A stretch of DNA of 5,217 nucleotides from Syntrophomonadaceae bacterium (GTDB lineage: Bacteria > Bacillota > Dethiobacteria > DTU022). The notes under the pieces are model-generated. The model was not told the origin of the DNA. It saw nothing but the letters and a program-made list of their open reading frames with translations, and did no database searches. Where the stretch lies: NCBI GenBank assembly GCA_007127255.1, contig SKZS01000164.1:1-5217 (forward strand). Reading direction: 5' to 3'. The first letter of the stretch is position 1; every line of letters starts with the position of its first letter. This document shows, piece after piece, positions 1 through 5,169 of the stretch. The position numbers and the translations under genes were made by a program.

Positions 1-759
1 CTTAAGATGCTTAACCAGCTCTTTTTCGTCCACGTGAGCTCCGCGGGCGGTGTTAATCAGGTAAGCGCCGGGTTTCATCATGTCAAGCCTGCTTTTGTCG
101 ATCAGATGATGCACCGCCGGTGTATATGGAAGATGAAGGCTTAAATAATCAGCATTTTTAACTACATCATCAAGAGACAGGTACTGTGCTTCCAGCGGTA
201 AGGTTACTTCATCCGGCAGGGGATTACGATTGTGATAAATAACCTTCATGTTAAAACCGCGTGCTCTTTTTGCCACTGCCTGCCCGATCCGCCCCATACC
301 AATAATGCCTATAACTTTTCCACTTAACGAAGAGCCGACAAAAAGCAGGGGATCCCAGCCACTAAAGCGGCCTTCACGCAGGTAGCGATCAGCTTCAACT
401 ATCCGGCGGGCCGCGGTTAAAATCAGGGCAAAAGTGAGATCGGCAGTTGCATCAGTTAAGACTCCCGGCGTATTAGTAACGGCAATTCTCCGGTCGGTGC
501 ATGCCTTAATATCAATATTATCTGTCCCGGCCGCCAGGTTGGCAACAATCTTTAAATTGGGAGCCAGATCAAGAATTGGAGCATCAATTTGATCAATTAG
601 CATGGGAATCAAGGCATCGGCTTCCGCGATAAGAGTTTCAAGTTCCAGGCGGCTGATCGGCCGATCAGCCTCATTAACCAGGCATTCAAATTTATTCCGT
701 TTAAGAATAACCATGCCCTGTTCAGGAATTTTCCTGGTAATTAGCACTTTGCCGCTCAT
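1..759 (-). CDS. gyaR: D-2-hydroxyacid dehydrogenase, glyoxylate/hydroxypyruvate (D-glycerate) reductase type; 3' end cut by window edge
   Basis: NAD(P)H-dependent cytoplasmic enzyme that, by family, reduces glyoxylate or hydroxypyruvate to glycolate or D-glycerate. The 253 codons visible are open to the left edge; the family is about 320-330 residues, so roughly 70 C-terminal residues are missing. Seen: an N-terminal VLITRKIPEQG start, the substrate-loop stretch VANLAAGTDNID (residues 72-83), NTPGVLTDATADL (96-108), the WDPLLF segment (135-140), the Rossmann motif GMGRIG (154-159) and INTARG with the expected catalytic Arg239. The catalytic Glu and His would lie beyond the edge. The WDP segment and the VLTDATAD stretch favour the GyaR branch over SerA or lactate dehydrogenase, but substrate cannot be fixed from sequence. 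The ATG is preceded by GGGGGAAG (767-774), a modest ribosome site. It lies 79 nt downstream of the ATPase gene on the same strand and probably has its own promoter, so it may be functionally unrelated to the importer. Confidence 0.93.
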   Translation of the reverse strand, partial: MSGKVLITRKIPEQGMVILKRNKFECLVNEADRPISRLELETLIAEADALIPMLIDQIDAPILDLAPNLKIVANLAAGTDNIDIKACTDRRIAVTNTPGVLTDATADLTFALILTAARRIVEADRYLREGRFSGWDPLLFVGSSLSGKVIGIIGMGRIGQAVAKRARGFNMKVIYHNRNPLPDEVTLPLEAQYLSLDDVVKNADYLSLHLPYTPAVHHLIDKSRLDMMKPGAYLINTARGAHVDEKELVKHLK

Positions 760-812
760 TACTAAACTTCCCCCGGGAAAAAACATTCTTCTGATCTAGT
801 TTTGTCTTCTGG

Positions 813-841
813 TAATTATAACATATGCGGAATTATAATTA
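813..841. repeat. 9-bp inverted repeat around the dehydrogenase promoter
   Basis: TAATTATAA (813-821) and TTATAATTA (833-841) are perfect inverted copies separated by 11 bp. One arm contains the -10 box, the other the ATPase stop codon. Centre-to-centre spacing is 20 bp, about two helical turns, so both arms face the same side of the DNA. It could be an operator or chance in AT-rich sequence. It lacks a GC-rich stem and U-tract, so I do not call it a terminator. Confidence 0.35.
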
Positions 842-843
842 GA
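815..843 (-). promoter_or_regulatory. Probable extended -10 promoter of the dehydrogenase gene
   Basis: On the minus strand TGTTATAAT is a consensus -10 hexamer (TATAAT, 815-820) with the TGn extension (821-823). The matching -35 position (838-843, TCTAAT) is poor, as is tolerated with extended -10 promoters. Predicted start is near 808, giving a leader of about 50 nt. The -35 area overlaps the stop codon of the ATPase gene. Confidence 0.45.
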
Positions 844-1600
844 GAGGATGGTCGGCCTGTATTATGGTCCTACCATTATTTGCCTGGGCCCATATTTTAA
901 CCTGGTATACCGGTTCTAAGTTATCGGGGCATAAAACTTCCCGCCCACCGGCAGCAAATACTCTGCCTTCCGAGAGCAGAATCAATTTGCTGCAGTACCT
1001 TGCTGCCAGGTTCAAATCGTGGACTGCAACTACAGAAGAGGTTCCCGTTTTCGACATGGCTTCCACAATATTCATGACTTCAAGCTGATGTCTTAAGTCA
1101 AGGTTGCTTGTTGGTTCATCCAGAAGCAGCACTTCCGGTTCCTGGGCTATTGCCCGGGCAATTATAACTTTCTGTCTTTCTCCTCCGCTGAGTGAACTTA
1201 TATCACGCATGGCAATATCCTGCAGTTTTAGCATCCCGATTATTTCCGATACTTTATCGAGGTCTGACTGTGACGGCTTCCAGTTCAAAAAAGGCTTGCG
1301 GCCCATTAAAATCGCATCAAATACATTAACAGGAAACCTGCTTTCTTCCTGCTGGGGAACGTACCCAATTAACCTGGCCAGTTCAATCATGGTAAAAGAG
1401 TTTATTTCTTTACCGTCAAGGTAAATGCTGCTGCGCTCGGGCTTGAGAATCTGGTTGACACATTTAAGGAGGGTGCTTTTACCAGATCCATTTGGGCCGA
1501 TGACCCCTAATATATCTCCTTCTCCTAATTCGAGGACGATATTATTTAAAACAGGTCGGCTGTTATAACTGAAAGAGAGTCCGTTAATGTTTATTTTCAC
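839..1600 (-). CDS. ABC transporter ATP-binding protein, FecE/BtuD type (metal-chelate/cobalamin importer)
   Basis: Cytoplasmic ATPase that powers the adjacent permease; 253 residues, normal length for the family. Seen: Walker A GPNGSGKST (35-43), Q-loop Gln83/84, signature LSGGERQ (137-143), Walker B VLLLDE (157-162), D-loop SNLD (165-168) and switch His194. All catalytic elements are intact. The start is GTG at 1598-1600, overlapping the permease stop in a GTGA arrangement (4 nt shared), so translation is probably coupled. A strong GGAGG (1609-1613) sits 8 nt upstream, inside the end of the permease gene. Last gene of the four-gene operon. Sequence places it in the iron-siderophore/B12/metal-chelate group, but the ATPase alone does not reveal the substrate. 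Confidence 0.96.
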   Translation of the reverse strand: MKININGLSFSYNSRPVLNNIVLELGEGDILGVIGPNGSGKSTLLKCVNQILKPERSSIYLDGKEINSFTMIELARLIGYVPQQEESRFPVNVFDAILMGRKPFLNWKPSQSDLDKVSEIIGMLKLQDIAMRDISSLSGGERQKVIIARAIAQEPEVLLLDEPTSNLDLRHQLEVMNIVEAMSKTGTSSVVAVHDLNLAARYCSKLILLSEGRVFAAGGREVLCPDNLEPVYQVKIWAQANNGRTIIQADHPL

Positions 1601-2667
1601 CAGTAGTTCCTCCCCTTGACTACAAGATAAATAAACAGGGGTGCACCCATAAAGGAAGTAAGGATGCCAACGGGTAAGACTATCGGGGCGATAACAGTTC
1701 TGGCCAGGGTGTCTGCTCCAAGCAGCAGCAAACTCCCGGTTATCGCCGATATGGGAATCAGGTATATTTCATTTCCGCCGATAAAGCGGCGCACAATGTG
1801 CGGAATAACCAGGCCTACAAAGCCAATTATACCGATAAATGAAACTATAACTGCTGTCAGAAGGGAGGAGATAAGCATTCCGAACAAGCGTACTTTTTGC
1901 ACGTCAACACCAAGGCTTTTCGCAGTTTCATCTCCAGCTTTAAACGTATTGTAATTCCAGCTGTTATATATAAAATAGGCCAAAGCGGGAATGGTTACTG
2001 CAGTGATGATGGCCAGATCACTCCAGCCGGTTTTCCCTACATCGCCGAAAGTCCAGAAAACAATGGCCGCTATTCTTACCTGGTCTGAAAAATACTGAAT
2101 AAAGGTAGTTCCAGCGGTAAAAAGTGAACCGAGAGCCACCCCGGTTAGAATCATGGTTTCGGGAGTAGCCCCCTTGTATTGAGCCAGCATCAGTATAACT
2201 GCAGTGGCCATTAGTGAAGCTATAAAAGCACAGATTGTAACCATGTATGGATTATTTATAACAATTGAAGCTTCTGCAGCGCTTGAAGTCATCATTCCCG
2301 CGCCAAGAAACCCGAGAGCAAAAGCTGCCCCAAAAGCCGCTGCGCTGGAAATGCCGAGGGTAAAAGGCGAGCCAAGCGGATTTCTCAGTATACTCTGCAT
2401 GGCAGCTCCGGCAACTGAAAGACCGGCACCTGCCACAATAGCGGTAAGGATCCTGGGCACACGAATGTGCCAGATCACATTAAAAGCGGTTGTTTCCGCT
2501 TCCCGGAACAGCAGAATATTCACTACGTCTGCCACAGCCAAAGTATAGGAACCGACAGCCAGTGCATATATTGCTGCCCCTATAAGCAATGCGGAACTAA
2601 TCAATCCGAAAAATATTTTTGTTATAATACTCTTTTTATAGTCCAACAGGACAATACTATCTGCCAT
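1597..2667 (-). CDS. ABC transporter permease, FecCD/BtuC family
   Basis: Integral membrane subunit of a type II importer; as a homodimer it would form the translocation channel. It has 356 residues, close to the usual 330-350, with about ten hydrophobic segments beginning near residue 18 and ending near 350. Family landmarks seen: RVPR (69-72), GAAMQSILRNPLGSP (87-101), the coupling-helix stretch GDETAKSLGVDV (245-256) that contacts the ATPase, GFVGLVIPHIVRR (282-294) and GILTSFMGAPLFIYLV (334-349). The ATG at 2665-2667 follows GGGAG with an 11-nt spacer, slightly long. The gene begins 29 nt after the binding-protein stop and overlaps the ATPase start by 4 nt. There is only one permease gene, so a homodimer is expected. 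Substrate is not readable from the permease; iron-siderophore, cobalamin, haem, molybdate and nickel-chelate importers all use this fold. Confidence 0.96.
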   Translation of the reverse strand: MADSIVLLDYKKSIITKIFFGLISSALLIGAAIYALAVGSYTLAVADVVNILLFREAETTAFNVIWHIRVPRILTAIVAGAGLSVAGAAMQSILRNPLGSPFTLGISSAAAFGAAFALGFLGAGMMTSSAAEASIVINNPYMVTICAFIASLMATAVILMLAQYKGATPETMILTGVALGSLFTAGTTFIQYFSDQVRIAAIVFWTFGDVGKTGWSDLAIITAVTIPALAYFIYNSWNYNTFKAGDETAKSLGVDVQKVRLFGMLISSLLTAVIVSFIGIIGFVGLVIPHIVRRFIGGNEIYLIPISAITGSLLLLGADTLARTVIAPIVLPVGILTSFMGAPLFIYLVVKGRNYW

Positions 2668-2696
2668 ATTAACAATAACTCCCTGCAGTAAAAGCG

Positions 2697-3836
2697 CTAG
2701 TTTATATCTACCCTTTCATAGGCACCATGCACTTCAACCATTTCGTCATAGACAGGTTTGCCGACAAATGTTTCAAATATTTGGTCTGCCTTTTCAGCTA
2801 TGTCGAAATCGTCAAATTGATCCGGGTAAATTACGCTGCCTATATAGTAAGCATTGGCCAAAACGGTTTCATGGTTAGTATTGGTCCATATTTTAGGCAG
2901 TATCCGGTAGACATTGCCATTTTGCAGGGCAGTCAGTGACTCGAATTCCGGGCCTCTTAAATCTTCCATAGCCTGCTCAAAACCGGTTGATTCAAGAAAA
3001 ATATAATCCGGATCCCACAGTAAAAGAGCCTCCTTATCGATGAAAGCATTTTCCTCACCCACTTCTGCCGCTGCATTTTTTGCATTGATAAAATCAAAAG
3101 CCGAGTACATTGAAGATGTAGATGTGAGTCCCATTGAACCGGCCCATGCTTTACCGCCAACATAAACAGTCGGTTTTTCATCTTCAGGAATATCCCTGGT
3201 TCGCGCATCAAGGTCATTTATGATAGTTTCAATATCAGCAATCAATTCTGCGGCACGTTCTTCCCTGTCCAGCACCTGCCCCAGGATCTGCAGAGACTCA
3301 AGAACTTGATCTCGGTGCTCGGAAAAGCTGACATATAACCTTAAAGTTACCAGGGGAATACCGACCTTTTCAGCCAATTCCTCGTGCTCGAAGAAATCAA
3401 AGCCATCAGCGAGCTGTGTGGCAACCATGATGTCCGGGTTAACTACAATAATTGTTTCCGGATCTTCGTCACTGAATACCGGGACATCAAAGATTTCAGG
3501 GACCATAGCCAGGTTCCATGGCGACCGCAATGGCTCTCTTTTTTCGCTTTCCCTGACACCTGATATCATTTCGGCTGCATCAAGGTAAACAAGAAGCCTG
3601 TGAGCACAGCCACACAGGGTCGCTACTTTATTAATATCTTTTGGCACTTCTACTGTCCTGCCTGCCATATCCGTTATAATAATAACATCAGCCGCCTCTT
3701 CTTCGACGGCAGCGGGTTCTTCAATTGCTTCACCGTTTACATCTTCGACAGTTTCCTCAGCGCTGCAGCCAGTTATAACAAGGCCTGTTATAAAAATGAC
3801 TGCAAAAATAACTACCATTCTCAAAATATTCTTCAT
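2697..3836 (-). CDS. Lipoprotein substrate-binding protein of metal/metal-chelate ABC importer (periplasmic-binding-protein type 2, FecB/BtuF-like)
   Basis: Membrane-anchored extracytoplasmic receptor that captures the ligand and delivers it to the permease. I use the ATG at 3834-3836 (379 residues): GGGAGG (3844-3849) ends 7 nt before it. A longer reading from TTG at 3852-3854 would place this ribosome site inside the coding region. Residues 1-23 are a lipoprotein signal ending ITGC, with lipidated Cys24. Residues 25-50 are an acidic linker (11 Asp/Glu, no Lys/Arg). The binding domain opens at about 54 with TDMAGRTVEVP and contains LCGCAHRLLVYLDAAEMISGV (two halves around His79, residues 74-94), RSPWNLAMVPE (104-114) and ETIIVVNPDIMVATQ (127-141). 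The pair of lobes joined by a long helix typical of the family fits the length. Cys75-x-Cys77-x-His79 falls where this family often has a Gly-Ser-type turn and might bind metal directly. It starts 63 nt after the methyltransferase stop; no strong promoter is visible in that gap. Confidence 0.93.
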   Translation of the reverse strand: MKNILRMVVIFAVIFITGLVITGCSAEETVEDVNGEAIEEPAAVEEEAADVIIITDMAGRTVEVPKDINKVATLCGCAHRLLVYLDAAEMISGVRESEKREPLRSPWNLAMVPEIFDVPVFSDEDPETIIVVNPDIMVATQLADGFDFFEHEELAEKVGIPLVTLRLYVSFSEHRDQVLESLQILGQVLDREERAAELIADIETIINDLDARTRDIPEDEKPTVYVGGKAWAGSMGLTSTSSMYSAFDFINAKNAAAEVGEENAFIDKEALLLWDPDYIFLESTGFEQAMEDLRGPEFESLTALQNGNVYRILPKIWTNTNHETVLANAYYIGSVIYPDQFDDFDIAEKADQIFETFVGKPVYDEMVEVHGAYERVDIN

Positions 3837-3843
3837 TACCTTT

Positions 3844-3849
3844 CCTCCC
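3844..3849 (-). promoter_or_regulatory. Ribosome binding site that fixes the binding-protein start
   Basis: GGGAGG on the minus strand, 7 nt before the ATG at 3836. It lies within the six extra codons of the alternative TTG start, which rules that start out. Confidence 0.85.
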
Positions 3850-3899
3850 AGCAATTATTATTAATATCCTCATCAAGTACAAAAAGGAGTTTATAAAGC

Positions 3900-4808
3900 T
3901 TAAGATACCTGCTGCACAGCATGTGTTTCGCTTATGCTCCAGGTCACAACTCCCAGGCGAGCCTCTGTCCTGCGGCGAAACATATTGTTTTTGGCTTGAC
4001 TGTGGACATAACGTGTTACTATATCCTTAATGAGCGGAGTAATTTCTGTATAAAGCCAAAACATACTGCAGAGGCTTTCTACAGCCTCCTCTATTGTTTC
4101 CTCACATTCCCACCGGGTATCAATGTATTTTATTCTGGGAAAATATCCAAGGCTGTACAGCAGGTTGAAAGGAAAAATAATCGTTGCTATACCGTCACCA
4201 CTTTCTTCTTCATTAAAGATTTCTCTCCAAAGATCTGAACGAGCCTGGTTGATACCATCTTCCGCCCAGAATATAAGACAGCAATTGTTGCGCGAAGCCT
4301 GGTTCATTTTGTCGAGGGTACTATAATCACAGACAGCAGGTGTCATCGAGGCAAATACAAGATCATACTGACCTCTAAAGCCTACTTTTTCAAGATCAAT
4401 ATCTTCCCACATACGATGAAGAACTTCAATATTTCCGATATTTAAATGATCGATCTTTTTCCTAAGCTGTCGGCACATTTCTACAGCGCCATCGATAGCA
4501 GTAACCGATTGACATATTTCAGCCAGGGGCAGTGTATAGGTGCCTGTTCCACAGCCGATATCAAGGATTTCTGCATCATTTGTCAGAAACCTTTCATCCT
4601 CCAGCAAATCAAGAACAGCTTGCACTCTTTTATTTTTTTTACAAGGAGAATGAACTTGATCATATTTTGCAGCAAACCGGTCCCAGTATTCCATCATTTC
4701 CCTGTCACTTCTAATTCTTTTTTTTTCGCTTTTTGAATTATGCCGGGCTGCTGCCCAGGCCTGCTGCCAGAAATCCGGAAGCAATGGGTTTGTATTTTTT
4801 TCTGCCAT
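3900..4808 (-). CDS. Class I SAM-dependent methyltransferase, first gene of the importer operon
   Basis: Predicted cytoplasmic methyltransferase of 302 residues with unknown substrate. Seen: an N-terminal extension rich in Trp, Lys and Arg (1-35), a YWDRFAAKYDQ entry motif (41-51) typical of small-molecule methyltransferases, motif I ILDIGCGTGT (81-90) that binds SAM, the acidic end of beta-2 AIDG (Asp106), and YDLVFASMTPAV (148-159) in the motif-IV region. The C-terminal 140 residues (from about 160) form a cap-like segment with several Trp and Cys residues and no motif I recognise. ATG at 4806-4808 follows AAAGGAG at ideal spacing. It shares strand, close spacing and presumably transcript with the importer genes, so it probably makes, modifies or processes the imported ligand; that is inference from context. 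An aminocarboxypropyl transferase on the same fold, as in nicotianamine-like metallophore synthesis, is possible but no sequence feature proves it. Confidence 0.85.
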   Translation of the reverse strand: MAEKNTNPLLPDFWQQAWAAARHNSKSEKKRIRSDREMMEYWDRFAAKYDQVHSPCKKNKRVQAVLDLLEDERFLTNDAEILDIGCGTGTYTLPLAEICQSVTAIDGAVEMCRQLRKKIDHLNIGNIEVLHRMWEDIDLEKVGFRGQYDLVFASMTPAVCDYSTLDKMNQASRNNCCLIFWAEDGINQARSDLWREIFNEEESGDGIATIIFPFNLLYSLGYFPRIKYIDTRWECEETIEEAVESLCSMFWLYTEITPLIKDIVTRYVHSQAKNNMFRRRTEARLGVVTWSISETHAVQQVS

Positions 4809-4839
4809 CGAAGCTCTCCTTTGCTATTAATCTTTTTGA

Positions 4840-4909
4840 AAAAGTAAAAAGTTGTATAGTAACACGATCTTTTTTAACAGGAGCACATGGTGTTACAATT
4901 TTTACTTTT
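4840..4909 (-). promoter_or_regulatory. Long imperfect hairpin at the 5' end of the operon mRNA
   Basis: On the minus-strand transcript, positions 4909-4894 pair with 4856-4840: 16 base pairs (outer arm AAAAGTAAAAA with TTTTTACTTTT, then TTGTA with TACAA) with one bulged C. The predicted transcription start is near 4911, so the stem would begin at about the second nucleotide. An alternative inner stem, GTAACAC (4896-4890) with GTGTTAC (4865-4859), competes for three of the same bases. The apical loop carries CTCCT (rc of 4879-4883), complementary to the AGGAG of the methyltransferase ribosome site (4816-4820). This would permit an RNA switch or 5'-end stabilisation, but no known riboswitch class is recognised. 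Confidence 0.45.
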
Positions 4910-4916
4910 GTGTTAC
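4859..4916. promoter_or_regulatory. Cluster of three GTGTTAC half-sites, candidate metal-repressor operator
   Basis: GTGTTAC occurs on the plus strand at 4890-4896 and 4910-4916, and inverted (GTAACAC) at 4859-4865. The two direct copies extend to 11-mers (GTGTTACAATT, GTGTTACCATT; 10 of 11 identical) with exactly 20 bp between starts and a 13-bp gap. The right copy covers the transcription start and touches the -10 box of the operon promoter, a classic repression position. From memory, NikR sites in some anaerobes read GTGTTAC-N13/14-GTAACAC; here the gap matches but the second half is not inverted. Regulator identity is therefore open. Confidence 0.45.
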
Positions 4917-4917
4917 C

Positions 4918-4946
4918 ATTATAATGTACTATCAATGAGCAGTCAA
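4918..4946 (-). promoter_or_regulatory. Near-consensus sigma-A promoter of the methyltransferase-importer operon
   Basis: On the minus strand, TTGACT (-35, 4941-4946), 17-nt spacer, TATAAT (-10, 4918-4923): 11 of 12 consensus positions. Predicted start near 4911 gives a leader of about 100 nt before the methyltransferase ATG. Such a strong promoter is usually held down by a repressor, which fits the half-sites overlapping it. Confidence 0.8.
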
Positions 4947-4972
4947 ATTGTTTAGCTCGCGCAATTGGCAAT

Positions 4973-5001
4973 TTGTCTTTTTCCTTTTTTTGTGTTATTA
5001 T
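4973..5001 (+). promoter_or_regulatory. Probable sigma-A promoter of the amidotransferase gene
   Basis: TTGTCT (4973-4978), 17-nt spacer, TATTAT (4996-5001) preceded by TGT (extended -10). It lies back to back with the operon promoter, with 26 bp between the two -35 boxes. The space between contains an AAATTG/CAATTT inverted pair (4945-4950, 4969-4974). Start near 5008 predicts a leader of about 160 nt. Confidence 0.55.
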
Positions 5002-5169
5002 TAGATGGTTATGAAAACCAACTGCAGTTCACAAGACAAAATTCCCTTATTAAATCAATATTACTATTGGTGACAGGTCAGCTGCTGATTTATTAATAAT
5101 CGACCGCTGGTTTGTGTTTACCTGTGTTCAATTATGTCTGCGGTCGAAATATAAAAAGGATGTGTTATT
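5002..5169 (+). other. Long untranslated leader of the amidotransferase gene
   Basis: No protein gene is convincing here. It holds a 5-bp hairpin TGGTT/AACCA (5006-5020), a possible 20-codon ORF (5011-5073, ATG to TGA) ending NQYYYW, an 8-bp hairpin (5100-5147), and an AAAGGA ribosome site (5155-5160). The short ORF has no good ribosome site and would start only about 3 nt from the predicted transcript end. No riboswitch consensus or U-tract terminator is recognised. Confidence 0.4.
5100..5147 (+). promoter_or_regulatory. GC-rich 8-bp hairpin just upstream of the amidotransferase ribosome site
   Basis: TCGACCGC (5100-5107) and GCGGTCGA (5140-5147) are perfect inverted copies around a 32-nt loop. 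It is the only GC-rich stem in this AT-rich leader and ends 7 nt before the AAAGGA ribosome site. The following bases are A-rich, not a U-tract, so it is not an intrinsic terminator. It may be an mRNA control or stability element, or a DNA operator. Confidence 0.45.

Noticed and set aside
602..799. Plus-strand ORFs opposite the minus-strand genes (for example 602-799, 864-1088, 1104-1424, 2204-2548, 3600-3896, 3921-4238)
   Set aside because: Each lies antisense to a well-supported gene, is low in protein-like character and lacks a convincing ribosome site or family signature.
760..838. Transcription terminator between the ATPase and dehydrogenase genes
   Set aside because: The only inverted repeat is AT-rich with an 11-nt loop and no U-tract, so read-through into the dehydrogenase gene cannot be excluded.
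2957..3217. 86-codon minus-strand ORF inside the binding-protein gene
   Set aside because: It is an out-of-frame shadow of a clear family member with no recognisable protein features.
3837..3854. Longer binding-protein start at TTG (3852-3854)
   Set aside because: It would translate the GGGAGG ribosome site and extend the signal peptide by six residues; the ATG at 3834-3836 is ideally spaced.
3837..3899. Internal promoter between methyltransferase and binding-protein genes
   Set aside because: The best match, TTGTAC-N17-AATAAT on the minus strand, has a poor -35 and would leave a very short leader; too weak to call.
4738..4971. 77-codon minus-strand ORF spanning the operon promoter and the 5' end of the methyltransferase
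   Set aside because: It contains the promoter and leader, overlaps the methyltransferase start in another frame, and has no family resemblance.
4809..5169. Cobalamin, T-box, SAM or other known riboswitch
   Set aside because: I found none of the conserved core sequences I know for these classes in either leader; the leaders are also AT-rich and short.
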